From assembly GCA_001599935.1 (NCBI GenBank), contig BCIJ01000003.1:66606-130605 (forward strand): a DNA stretch of 64,000 nt, written 5' to 3'. This document shows positions 11,542 to 23,148 of the stretch, one piece after another. The position numbers and the translations under genes were made by a program. Positions within the stretch are counted from its first letter, which is position 1. Every line of letters begins with the position of its first letter. Source of the stretch: Holtermannia corniformis (taxonomy: Eukaryota; Basidiomycota; Tremellomycetes; Holtermanniales). A model generated the notes under the pieces. It was not told the origin of the DNA and searched no databases. It saw nothing but the letters and a program-made list of their open reading frames with translations.

Positions 11542-12838
11542 ATGCACCCCGAACGAGAGCTGATGCTGCGGATCTCAACGCCTTTGGGCTCTGATCATGG
11601 TCTGAAGGAGCCAGGGGGTGTCCATCTGCAAAGCGTGCTGCCGAACGGGCTGCGTCCTTCCCACATCTACAAAAGCACATTTGACATTGCGCCAGCTGAC
11701 AAAGTGCGTTCCGGTCTGTGTTTGCATCTGCGTTCAGAGGTCGGGATGCTGACCCGCGCGTAGGTCAGAGGAGCCGCAAGAACCGCGCTGCTGAGCCGGT
11801 TCGAGTCGACGCCCGCAAGCCAGACGACGCTGCCCGCGTCCGGGCCAGTCGCCATCGGTGCGTGCTGTGCTCTTGGGATACACTATGCCGACTCGATATA
11901 GAGAACGTCAACTGGATTCCCAAAGAAACACCGAGATGGTCGGCGTTTCGAATGGATCTATACTCAAAATCTGACGAGAAGAGACTTCAGGATGCGGTTG
12001 AACGCGTTGAAAGCGTGCGTTGCGTCTATGCAAGGCAATACTGACCGCACGACAGTCCGGGCTCAAGTACCACACAACGGCGTCTCGAGGCCAGTCGTTC
12101 CGCCAATATTGGTTCGGAGTTTGGGCAAAGTACGCTTCAATACCGTCCCTCTCGGCCAATTCCCACAAGAACGGGCACATACAGCCTGCAGTCGCGCATC
12201 TCACGGCGACGTACGACAAGATCCTTGGCAAATATCGCAGCCACATAGGCAGCATGGATCGGCCGACGTTTAACAAGATGTCAATCAACCACCGCAAGAT
12301 CGCACACGACCTTTGGCTGTTCGCATCGTCGGATCTCAGCGCCAAGCAAGACGAACAGTTTCGGGCAACGCGAATGGCACTGGGTGAGCACAGCGGCGAC
12401 CCAAGTGCAAGTGCTGACAATGTAGACTCGATGCACAACAACAATACAGCTTATCGGCTTGGTGGGATGGGCACCATGCTCGCCGTGTCAACAGGCGACA
12501 CCGACTGGCATTACGATCAGGGAGACTACCGTACGTGGTTGGTGACACTGCTCGTGTGGAAACTGACCGCCGTAGCGCTCTTCTACACGGTCATCACCGT
12601 CACCGGTCATCCAGCCATACTGGAGCTCCCGCAGCTGGGAAGACGGATCCCGATCCGACCTGGCCAAATCGTTGCTTTCCTTGCACACCAACAGCTTTAT
12701 CGGCTCGTTGCTGCGCCTGGCAGCAGCACTGACAAGCAGTACATCTTCATCTGCTGGACTGACGGCGCCGCAGAGAGCAGTCGTGCAGCGCTACGGGCAG
12801 AAATTGAAAATCAACTTGTACTGGACGACGATGACTGA
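11542..12838 (+). CDS. Putative 2OG-Fe(II) oxygenase fold protein (TET/JBP-like or degenerate relative)
   Basis: At least five exons. The start is uncertain: ATG 11454 or 11542, the latter giving MHPERELMLRISTPLGSDHG. Conserved-looking blocks are NVNWIPKETPRWSAF, RQYWFGVWAKYASIPSLSAN, and a core MLAVSTGDTDWHYDQGDYP, FYTVITVTGHPAILELPQLG, RRIPIRPGQIVAFLAHQQL. A 45-nt intron (12531-12575) removed from this core joins HYDQGDYP directly to LFYTVITVTG. HxD with DYP, a central xELPxLG strand and a xPxRPGxIVxF turn are typical of fungal TET/JBP-type oxygenases. The distal His expected after PGxIVxF appears replaced (QLYRLV), and no clear 2OG-binding Arg follows, so activity is doubtful. Ends in Asp-rich LVLDDDD. 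Family call is by motif pattern only. Confidence 0.5.
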
Positions 12839-13053
12839 ATGCATAGCAAACCCACACGCATCGCTGCTCTGAGTTACTGTCATACTCCTCCAGTCAAAAA
12901 GCAACAGGGAATACCCCTGGAACTGATACTCTTCGACACGATACAGCCATACAAATCAACCCACTTGCTAATAAGGGTGCTTCCGGCTAGAGCTCGACCA
13001 GGTTCACCATAAAGGTGTACTGCATGGTCGTCACGATGTTATATACATGCAGT

Positions 13054-16000
13054 CTAGTCATCCTCGTAGCTCGCCAGTATCTCGGCTAAAGCAGCGTCAG
13101 TCGAACAGCCTGTCGATCCCACCACACTGACCGTCATCATCCAGCGGCACCGTTCGATAGGGTTGCCGGCCTGCAAACACCTCGCCAATCGATGGGAATG
13201 TGAGCGTGAACCAAGCCCACGCAGCGCCGGCGACGCCAACGATAAAGTAGGGCACTGAAGCCAGAGTCGAAAGTGGTCCAGAGCCGCCCCCGAATGCGCG
13301 GTGGTCGCCCAGCCGGATGGCGCTGAGTGCTCGTCAGCATAGCTTGTTATTCGGTATGCAACAACTCACCCTGGTCGTCCAACCTTGTTGTAAAAGGACC
13401 ATGCGGCGAATCCAGCAAGTGCAAACGGCAAGATCAAGACCGAACCCCAGAAGAAGAGGCCGTGGCCACCGCCGCCGATCAGACCAGGACACGCATGCTG
13501 CTTGCCACGGTCGATCCGCTCCCCGTCCTCGCAAGACGAGTACGGGATCTTGCGGTACGCTGTGCGTTCGTACCAGAACGTCTCGTAGCCAGTACATTGC
13601 TCCTCTTCGGTTGACAGTGCCGAAAGCGCCATCGCGCCGTCGATCAGAACACAGTTACCGTTCGCGTCACGGTGATAGTTGAACTCGCTGCGGGTCGTTA
13701 GCTCGTCAACTGAAGCTTGAAGCCACGCACCACTCGAAATCCTGCGCTGTACATGTGCAGTTGCGCACAACGGTCAGCGGCTGCTCGACTGTCTCGCCGA
13801 TGTAGCAGTTGCGATCACGGATGCGCCGATGGTATTTCGTCTGAATCAGCATCAGCAGCGCCCAGCCCATCCGCAAGCATACCCACCTGACGACCGAACA
13901 AACACGTCTCGGCTCGGCCTTCACTCGGACTCCAAAGCTCAAAGTCGTCATGGTTTGGATCCTCAATCTTGAGCACGCCTACAGACGTTCAGCATTGCCC
14001 AGCCAGTGATTTCCACACTCACACTTCTGGTTCGTAATAGCGGAAAAGTCGAGATGGACCAACACCGTGGCGTCGGGTGATGCAGGCCGGTTGCCAACCA
14101 GCACGAATCGCCGACTGGTATCCGACGGCACAGTCTGGATCGACTTGACCCGGATCCGGTCACCAAACGCGTACTCGTTCCAGGTCAGTCCCTCGTCGAG
14201 TGTATACAGGACATGATCGGTCGGCTCTTCGTCGTTGGCAAGTACGAGGATCGAGCCAGAGTCGCCAAACTCCCACATGTGGGCATCCTTGTGCACCTCT
14301 TCCCAAGTGAAACCGCCGTCACGGGTGAGGAAGATGTCACTGTCGGTGTAGGATGCGAGCTCTTCGCCGACACTGCCGACGGCGAGCATGAGCTATGGCG
14401 TGCGTCAGCATCGGCGCTCCTCGGGTGCTCCGAATCACTCACACCAACCGCCGACGGGCTGCTATACGTGGCCCTTGGGTCACGGCGCTCAGTGTATCCA
14501 TGGATATGCAGTGCACAAGTCTGCTTCGGTCAGTACTGGTACCAAAAACTCTTCACTCACCGTCGAAGTACACGCATACGGCATGCCAAGCGAATCCTTG
14601 GCTGGCGGGTTCATCGGCTTCCAAGAACCACCGTCATTGTGCGTGATCCGAGTTTGCAGCTTCTTGTTGCCCGAGATCTCGGCCTCGCCTGGGTTGGTCA
14701 CGATATTGATCACGGCGATACCATCGAGCCCGACCATCTGTACTGTGAGCCGAGCGTTGGAGATCCGGCTAGACGAACCTTTTCAAAGTCGACAAAGCCT
14801 GCTCGATTGCGGTTCACGTGCTCGATTGCCAGTCCATAGTATGTGCCGTTCGAGTTGGACCTGTGTCGTGTAAGCGACGCGGGATGGAAAGAGGCATGGC
14901 TCACTTGAAGATGCTGCCGTACTCGTTGCCTGGGGTGCTGCCCATGGTGACGTGCAGGAAGACCGAGTCTGTGCTGCTCTCAAGGATACTGGGACAGTCA
15001 GTATAGCGCAAGCTAGACAGCGTACACTCTCACGTGTAGGCCTGGACAACAATCAGCAACCGTGGCCTTGATCCCCGCTCACTCACCCTGTTCTCAATGT
15101 TCATGCTAGGCGGGAATTGCCCCTCTGAAAAGTGGATGCCATCAAGAGACACTTGAAGACTCAGCGTGCCCTGATCGGGATTGAGCTGACCCAAGTCAGC
15201 CTAGGACGCGCTTCAAGCCAAGCACGGACCTGCGCCACGAGCAGATACTCTGAAAACGTCGCAAAGCCGACCACGGCATCAAACAGCTTGATCTGGTTAC
15301 GGTAGTAGTTCTTGCCCGCAATCAGCTCCATTGGGTTGTAGTCGCTGGATCGCTGAGATCCCTGCTTGTTCTTGTATGACTCGCAGAGGATTTCGCGCTC
15401 GTCGATCCGGAGACGGCTGTCGCGCGCCCAAGAGCACGTTCGGACATACTCGTCGAGTTTCTTCCAGCGACGGCCGTTATCGGTCGAGTAGTGCGCGACT
15501 GCGCGGCAGCTGTTGGAGACGCTCGATGTGCAGTCGATCGAGCCGGTGAAGATGATCCAGTCTGAGCGGGTCGGGTGAAAGTCGAGCACGGGGATGCCGA
15601 GCGGGTTGGCCTCGAGAGGTGCCGTCATGGTATTCCACGATCGACCGGTATCGGTCGTAAAGTAGATCTTGCGGCCGTTGGTGACGAGGTAGGCGCGGTC
15701 GACATTGTACGAGTGCATGATGATTGACAAGATTGTGTCCGACTCGAACAGGCGCTTCCACGAAAAGGCCTCGTTGCTTGATTGCCAGACTGAACCGTCG
15801 GCAAGCTGCATCAAAATCGTCTGGGATTGCGCAAAGTAAAAGTGTTGCGTGACCACCGACGGGAACTCGTGCTAAGGCCGTCAGCATCTTGACACCCATC
15901 AGCGGGCCACCCACCAAGACGTGCGAGGCCTCGCCAGTCGCCGGTCGAGCTGTATGCAGTCAGCTTGGAGCTTGTATTGACCATGTTGAAAGCCACCCAC

Positions 16001-18762
16001 CCAAAGTGCACGACTTTTGGATCGGAGCGTCCTTGGCAACACCCTTGCCCTCGATACACGTGTTCCCCGGGATCTTGCGATAGCCTGAAGAACCCATGTA
16101 CGTGTCTGTGTCCTTGTTACACGTCCCGATCGGTACAGGCTCTGGGCCGGCCGCAACGCATTCGCCGGCTGTCCGAGGGATCAGCATCTCATGTAGATGG
16201 CGCGACTGGCCAACGCACTCTGCTTGACAAAGTTGTAGTCACTGTCCGTCGTCAGCTCTGCAGCGACATTGACCGGACAGACGCACCACTCATAATCACT
16301 GTCCTTGCACACACAGCTCTCCTCGTGCCCGACCGGGTCCTGGAACTTGTTGCCCACATAGCACGTTGCGTCCAGCTTGCGTCGTTGATACCATTGCTGC
16401 GACGCAGCATGTCAATCACCGTCCACACTCGCCAAGGATACACACCTTGTGGCCCATGAGGCATTCCTCGCCCTCCCCACCTCGCGCATACCATTTCTCG
16501 AAATCATTGTCTGAACATTGACGGTGGTTGAGCGGGGCGAAATCGAGAAAGACGGCTGCGTGGCGTCCCTCGTCGGAACGTGACGTCGTGCCAAGCAGTA
16601 GAAACCTATCTACATTAGTCTGGTGTGAAACCGGGAGAAAGGCGGAACCGACTTTTGCGACGTCGAGTCTGGGATCGTCGTCAGGACCAACGCGCGGACC
16701 GTGACGCCGAGATCGAGAGTGAGCCTGATTGTCAGCCACAGCTACGCTTGACAGAGTTTACGCGCAACGCACCACGTCGCACCACCATCATACGAGTAGA
16801 CAACCTGGTCCGTCGGCTGCTCATCGTCCGCCATGACGAGGACACTGCCCTGATCGCCGAATTCATACTTATGTGCGCCTTCACGGACCATTGTCCATGT
16901 AAGACCTGCGTCGGTCGAGAGGAACGTGTCGCAGTCGTCTATAGGCGCGTTAGCGGTCGGCGACTTGCTAATGGATAGCGACATACCGTAGGGGAGCTGC
17001 CTGTCTCCGACCGAACCGACGGCCATGACAAAGCCTGGCGCAGTGGAAGAAAACACGCGGCCGAGGTTATGCGGATCAGTGACGGAGTGGACGTGCAGTG
17101 AGCACGTCGTCTGCCTGCATCAGCCCAGCCACTAGTAAGCAGCGCACAGCACGCACAAGATCGCTGATATCGCAGGCCCAATCGTCGCCATTCAGTTTTT
17201 GCGCCGGAGGCTGCAAAGGCTGCCAGCTGCTACCTGTGCGCGTCGATTCAGCTGTGATCTACTCTAATAAGAGTACATACCGTCATTGAACGTGATGACA
17301 CTCTTGATCTTCTTGGCCTCGCCCCAGCCGACGACCTCTTCACGGTTCGAGACGACATTGGCAATGCCAACGCCCTACGCCGGAAATCAGCATCTCTTTT
17401 GCCCGTCGCAGCCGGACAAACCTCGAGCCCGACCAACTGTTCGAAATCGACAATGCCCTGTTCATTCCGGTTCGTATCCGCTAGCGCCTCGACAAAGTAG
17501 ACGCCCTCTGCCGACGAGACGAACAGGGTGCCAATGTTGGCCGAGGGCGAGGTCAGGACGTCGATTGCGATCGAGTGGGTGGTGGATTCTACCACGGTGT
17601 ATGCGCTGGAGACGTTAGCTGGGCCAGAGCGGGTATGGCTCACTTTTCTTGCAGTGTGCTGTGGGCTGTCATCAGCGGTGGAAATGAGTGGGAGCAACAG
17701 GGACGCACGGGATCGCAGAGTGCGGGAACTTTGTCTGCGTCCAAGTCTTGCCGTCTGTTGTGACATACAGATGCCTGGTCCATCAGCCATCGTCCTCGTA
17801 CGACTGCTGTGACCTACATCGGGTCATTCGCCGCGCCCGCACGCTTCAGATCACCCTCGAGCGCCTTGAGGGCCACGACCATAAACTTGCTGACGACGCC
17901 CAAGCCGACGACGCCGCGTGCACGCTTGCCAATCCCGAGATCGACAAAGGTCGCGGTGCCGTCTTTGAACCATTCCGAACTCTGATAGAGCCGACTGTCG
18001 CGGATACTGTGTCCGCTGGATGAACCTGGGTTGAGGGCCGGGTCGAACGCGACGCAGAGGATGAGGGATTCCGGAGAGTTTGTGAAAGCGTCCGAGGAGC
18101 GCGCGAACAGGCATTTGGATGTCTGTTTGAGCAGGAGCGTGGCGGGTGAGCGAAAGGCATCGGTCGTGTAGTAGGTCTCGTCCCAGCAGGAGCGACCGCT
18201 TCCCCATCGGCCGGTCCCCGTGTTCTCGCACGCATAGCCTTGGAACAGGATCCAGTCTGGGGTGATCAGCCTCGAGTCACGCCATCGCACCGAGCAGGAC
18301 TGACCCGGCTTGTCGGCGTGAAAGCTCAGAACGTCGCCTGTCAAGCTGGCCTCCCTTGTCGTCTCAAAGCTCAGCCAGCTGTCACCTCGGTTATACGTCA
18401 CCCAGTGCGTCGTCGAGCGGCCGAGGATGAATGCGATTTCATTGTTGTGGGGGTGAGAGACGAGCCGAGCTGCTTGACCGTCTGGAACGGATGGGATCTG
18501 GGACCATGAAGCGCCTTCGTCGGGTGAACGGTAGACTATAGAGGTCACTGGGTCATGGAGCAGGATGACCTGGCCACGGTCAGCTCGCGAGTGAGCCTCC
18601 GGTCGGACGCACCGAGGTATCGTCAAAGTAGAAGAGCTTGGAAGGCAGGTTCTGGAAGCGAGTGACAGCAAGCTTTGGATCGTCTGCGAGGGCTCGAGGG
18701 GTGAAGGCGAGCCAGCCGCTGGCAATGGCTGCCGCCGCTGTCGGAAGGGTGAACCACCTCAT
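13054..18762 (-). CDS. VPS10: Vacuolar/lysosomal sorting receptor Vps10 (sortilin family)
   Basis: Type I receptor that carries hydrolases such as carboxypeptidase Y from the late Golgi to the vacuole. A signal peptide ([20 protein letters not shown]) opens two tandem Vps10 beta-propellers with repeated BNR/Asp-box elements ([53 protein letters not shown]). Each is followed by a cysteine-rich 10CC module ([39 protein letters not shown]). Near the C-terminus are a membrane segment ([20 protein letters not shown]) and a second hydrophobic stretch ([20 protein letters not shown]). The tail is short and acidic ([14 protein letters not shown]). Many short introns. The blocks align in order over about 5.7 kb, so I treat this as one gene. 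The second hydrophobic stretch is not typical of a simple single-pass receptor. Confidence 0.9.
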
Positions 18763-18789
18763 CCCGCCGAGGCGTCGAGGCTTGGATCC

Positions 18790-19720
18790 GTCTGATCAGC
18801 TCTATCAGGCTGCCGCTCGCGCAGTGTACGCTGCAGACGGTCGTGTCGAGCTCGAAGGATGAAAGGAAGCTGGTGGGGTGGATGTTGCCGTTGGTGTCCT
18901 CGTCCGTCCCCTTCACTGTGAGCGCCTGGATACGCTCTGTGCGCACTCTGGATGCCTTTTCACAACGCTGTGCGATGCTGGATGACCGCGGGGATGCAGT
19001 CAAGGTGATCGATAACTTGCTCGAGCCAGCAGCAGGTCATGGCCCGTGGGAGAGACGACGAGCTTCTTGACAAACAATCTTGACATCCTTCTACCATCAC
19101 GGTGCGAGATAGTACGCTCAAGACGGCCCAGTCGACCTGTTGATCCGCCAAGAGACGCTGGGCAGTACGGACGCGAGCTTGCATACGCGGCCTCGATCGT
19201 GTTGATCCTGGCACTGCAGCACAATGTCATACCCTGCCGACTCGTCTCGGCGTCCCAGCGACAGCCATGGACGCAGAGAGCCAGAGCCGCGACGGCGCAA
19301 CGGTGAACCGAGCGACTGGCAGTCTCGCAAACGACCGCGCTCGCCGTCGAGCTATGAGAGCTCGAGGAGGAGCACCAGTCCTAGAGCCAGGGCGCCGTGA
19401 GTGCTCGAGTGCTGCATGGCGTCGCGACTGACCCGGATAGCCATGGACCATCGAGATATAGTCAAACGGCTGATACGCCCTTGTGCCAGGCAGGTCGAGC
19501 GGCTTGGACGGTGCAGCGACTGACAGAGCTCGCGTCCTAGTACTATCGTTTCCCAGACGGCGCAGAGGTTCGAGCAGGGCCATGTCCGAAATACCCACAC
19601 TGCTCGTCAGTCGCCTCGTTCTCGATCCAGCAGCACCCAACTGATCCATCCATAAGCTATGTACATCCCGGCCAAGCCGAATGGGTCAAGCGTGTCGAAC
19701 AGCACCAACGGCGGAACGGC
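18790..19720 (-). other. Coding-like block, gene structure unresolved
   Basis: Upstream of VPS10 several minus-strand stretches use codons like real genes (C- or G-ending, few rare codons) but no single splice model joins them. They are LVLFDTLDPFGLAGMYIAYG around 19610-19720; MALLEPLRRLGNDSTRTRAL and LDLPGTRAYQPFDYISMVHG around 19440-19590; RINTIEAAYASSRPYCPASL around 19130-19200; and ALTVKGTDEDTNGNIHPTSF with LDTTVCSVHCASGSLIELIR around 18780-18930. Plus-strand intron-like signals also occur near 19397-19440, which muddies the choice of strand. I recognise no domain. It is probably one unknown gene, or a decayed one, ending close to the VPS10 start. Confidence 0.3.
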
Positions 19721-19825
19721 CATGCTCTCGAGCCACCACCACCGCGCTCGCGCAACAGCTCGCACACACCTTCGCACGATGGCCGCGAGCGTGAGCGGCC
19801 GCTGCCGCGCGGACCGGTCGCAGAC

Positions 19826-21283
19826 TTGAGGCTGGACTATGGTCGACCGAGTGGAAGCGCTTCGCCGGCCGCAACACCTCTGCATGATCCTCCTCCGCCT
19901 CCGCCGCCTGATACCCCGCCACCGCCGCCGCCAACCTCGCAGCACCCTAGCAAATCCATCAACCGCACCAATGCTCTCCAAGCGTTTGCCGAGTCCGTCT
20001 CTGCCTCCCGCGCGTCAAGTTGAAGCTGACGCAAGCAGGGGCCTGCAAGCCGTCGCCGTCGCCAAGACGCGCTTGACCATGACCGAAGCCTCGACCGCTC
20101 GCACGGCCCGACTGTACAAGACGACGGAAGCACACCAGACCGAGCTCGACGACGAGTTTGTCAAAGCCCAGTCCCGCGCAGAGCACGTTGCGCGCCAAGC
20201 GCTCGATGCCGCTCTGGCAAAGCTGCAAGAGCTGCATGACGCGTTGGTGTGTACGAATGCGTTTGATACGACGCTGAGTGAGCTCGTCGACGTCTTGAGG
20301 GCCAGGCTGGGGTGGGCCGAGGTCGAGACGAGGTTAGACGAGGTCGAGCGGCGTGTGGGAGCGGTGGTCGAGCTCGAGGAGAGAGCAAAGAGCGTGGAAG
20401 AGAGGGTTGGCAAGACAGAGCACGGGGTCAAGCTTGCACAGGAACGCGCAGAACAAGCGTGCCGACAGGTCGAGCTCGTCAAGCTGCAGCTCGAGCAGGC
20501 AAAGCAAGCGCAACTCGAGCACCAACCGCAAGATCAGCCCAGCGCGCCGCAGCACCAACCGACCGTCGCTCCATCAGAGCCCCTAGCTGGCACGGCCACT
20601 CGCACCGCCAGTCCAACCTCGAAACCCACCATGACTGCCCACACCAAGCGCAACGCCTTTACAGCGCTCAAAGACCAAATCACCCTCCTGGCCGAAACGC
20701 AGACCGAGACGGCCAACGCAGTCGACGAGATCAAGGACCTGATCAATGATTTCCTGTTTGATGCGCCAATGGTCGCGCGTGCGGTTTTGAAGCACTTGGT
20801 GAGGGACGAAAAGGATGAGGCCGGGCGTGTGGCGATTGCGCACGAGTTGGGAAGGCTGGTGGATGTAGTCGGTCGGTTGATGGGTCGCCCGGTCGGTGCG
20901 GCTGGTACCCCGGGGCCGCAGGAGACGCCGTCGCTGGTGCAGACCGAGCCACCAGCGCAACCGCCGCTTACGGCAGTCGACTTTGCCTCACTCAAAGCTC
21001 AACTCTTGGCAGACTTGCAAGCCCAGCAAGACCTCGAGCGGACCCAAGACGACGCCAAGCGCACCAAGCAGTTTGACGCCTGGCAAGCTCAAGTGGACCG
21101 AGAAAAGCAACAGCAAGCCAAAGTGAGTGTGGATGAATATCGCGGGTGGTTTCGTGACCTGACGGACAGATGCAAACCGAGATCAACAGTTTGAAGGACC
21201 AAGTCGAGTTCTTGCAGTCGTCGACGATGGCTCAGCTGGCGTCGCTGCACGAGGAGATTGAAACGGCGGCCACGCAGGTGTAG
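19826..21283 (+). CDS. Proline-rich, coiled-coil protein of unknown function
   Basis: The N-terminus is uncertain. ATG 19826 gives MRLDYGRPSGSASPAATPLH, a polyproline run (DPPPPPPPDTPPPPPP) and INRTNALQAFAE. A 46-nt intron with a non-standard GTCCGT donor then joins to GLQAVAVAKTRLTMTEAST. Starting at ATG 19839 without that intron is the alternative. The rest is a long heptad-rich region (LDDEFVKAQSRAEHVARQAL; VERRVGAVVELEERAKSVEE; QACRQVELVKLQLEQAKQAQ) broken by a Gln/Pro linker. A second helical part follows (IKDLINDFLFDAPMVARAVL; LKAQLLADLQAQQDLERTQD). A clear 3' intron leads to the last exon, ending LHEEIETAATQV. No catalytic motif. Likely a structural or scaffold protein, for example a kinesin- or nuclear-pore-type coiled coil; no family assignment. 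Confidence 0.6.
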
Positions 21284-21640
21284 CATAGGCGGTGCGTGCA
21301 TCCATGCGCCGGAATCCAGCGGGGATCAAGCTTGGCATTCTCGCGTCGGCCTCGGCACCGGGTATCGCCAGGTGTGCTACCACACGCATCACGTTGAGTC
21401 GCTAACAAGACCATGTCCGTTGTTCCAAACAACGGATTGTGAACGGTTCGAGTAATCTTCGCGGTGGAAATAGACTGAAACTTGCTGTGCCCCACTCGTC
21501 CAGCTTGCACATCCACCACCGACCATCTTGGGTTCTTGACCATCCATTTCTTGTCAGGTAACCGCTTCTTGCTAACCACAGCGCGCTTAGGGAACCCGCA
21601 GCAGTCTAAACATCGCAGGAAGACACGGGCCTCGAGCATC
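21284..21640. other. Intergenic, upstream of SPT20
   Basis: No convincing gene. A stretch near 21557-21590 resembles an intron end (GTAACCGCTTCTTGCTAACC...TTAG), so a 5' untranslated intron of SPT20 is possible. Confidence 0.35.
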
Positions 21641-23022
21641 ATGGCGAGCGCGTCCGGCTACAACCATATGCGCTTTGCCCGCTCCGTCCTCAAGAAATCT
21701 CGGAAATGGGAACCATCGCTCGTCGTCCAGCTGTTTTCTACCCATTGGCGCTTTGCCGAATCGGTGCGTCGAGTCGCTTGCGTTGGAGCTCACGAATCGG
21801 TAGGTTACCAACTTCAAGTATGACGGGCCGATGAAGGTAGGCTTCGACTGTGTCTGTGGATGCGTGCTGAGAGACGTCGTAGCCTTTCCTGCTAGCCGTA
21901 CGAAGTCAATCGATCCCGGCATCCCTCATGCCCACGCTGTACGACCTCCAACCTCCCGTGTCCTTTATCGACGGCTGTCTCGTCGTCGAGCTCCAAGATT
22001 TCCGACCTTCAGCATCGAGTAGTAATCCCTACCAGCAGCAATCACAGCCTCCAGGTTCTGCCGCAGCGATATCACCTACCAAACACCCCGACGCGATCAC
22101 GGAACCTGTCAAGACGCGCGTCGTGATGCGCCCCACGAGTGAGACGTTGGCCGAGACGATTGAAATTATGATTGAGCGCAGTGGCAACCACTGGTCGGAC
22201 AAGGAGGCGCTCGACTTTGAGGCCAAGATTCTGGCAGGTCGGACGTTTTTGAGGATCATGACGACTGATGACCTAGTCTGCAACATCACCCCCACTTTAC
22301 CTCGGTACCTCGATCATTGCAGCTCGAGCCGCGACCCTCTCGTTGGCGCTCACAGCACCGGCTCGAGCCAACCTCGGTGCAGACGGAACGGCCCGGCGTG
22401 GACCGCTCCTGAACACGGGTGACGAAAAAGACGAGCTCGACAGGCTGCGTAAATGTCTTGGCGTCGGCGATTCCTTGAGCAAAGGCGGGTTCCAGCCAAC
22501 GTGTGTTGTAGTCGTACGAGCTGGCGTGGCGCTGATGATGAACGATACAGCTACGCCGTGCTGCGCGCCAAAGAAGCGATTGCGAATCGGGGACACTATG
22601 ATCCCTCTCGACCTGGCGCGTCGCGGATCCCAGACGCCGCCTCGGGCTCTGTAGCTTCGACTCATTCACAACCGACCAACTCTCCGTCCACGATTGAAGC
22701 CGAAGCGGCCCGAGCACGCGTCTCAGCCGCAGCCGCAGCCGCAGCCGACGACAAGTCGAAGAAGAAGAAAAAGGCCCTCGGTTCCAGTGGCGGCGACCTG
22801 TCCAAGTCGTCCAAGAAGAAGCGACCGGGCGAGGAACTGGACAAGAAGAATGCAGGAAAAAAGGTCAAGGCGCTCACGCCGGCTTCGGGTGCGGTCGCGA
22901 GTGCGACCATCCCGGCACCGTTTGCGCCTCCACAGCGCCAGGATGAGTTGCCGCTGGGTGTCGGTCTTGGAGGCTACCAGGCCCAGTCGCAGAGTGCACA
23001 GGGTGGTTGGGGACGCGGCTGA
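21641..23022 (+). CDS. SPT20: SAGA complex subunit Spt20
   Basis: Spt20 is a structural subunit of the SAGA coactivator that helps hold the complex together in the nucleus. The start MASASGYNHMRFARSVLKKS with WEPSLVVQLFSTHWRFAES matches the family opening. Then come PTLYDLQPPVSFIDGCLVVE and ELQDFRP, the 'poor heparan' region RVVMRPTSETLAETIEIM, SDKEALDFEAKIL, and, after an intron, ATSPPLYLGTSIIAARAATL. Two later introns (donors GTCGGACG and GTGTGTTG) are needed to reach GFQPTYAVLRAKEAIANRGH. The C-terminus is an Ala run then Lys/Ser-rich (DDKSKKKKKALGSSGG), with a likely nuclear signal KKKRPGEELDKK, ending SAQGGWGRG. Order and spacing of motifs fit well. Confidence 0.85.
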
Positions 23023-23148
23023 GTGGTGCACTGTATGCTTGTAGAGCTGTAGCGTGTTGTATACTTCTTGGATGATTCCTCGCAAGCTGCTTTCCGGCCG
23101 CGCACACGCGGTTGGCATTTGTTGGCGACAACGACCACGGCGACTGAC

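Noticed and set aside
13054..18762. VPS10 as two separate genes (one per propeller)
   Set aside because: There is a single signal peptide at the far 5' end and a membrane segment only at the 3' end; the intervening exons keep splice phase and 10CC modules.
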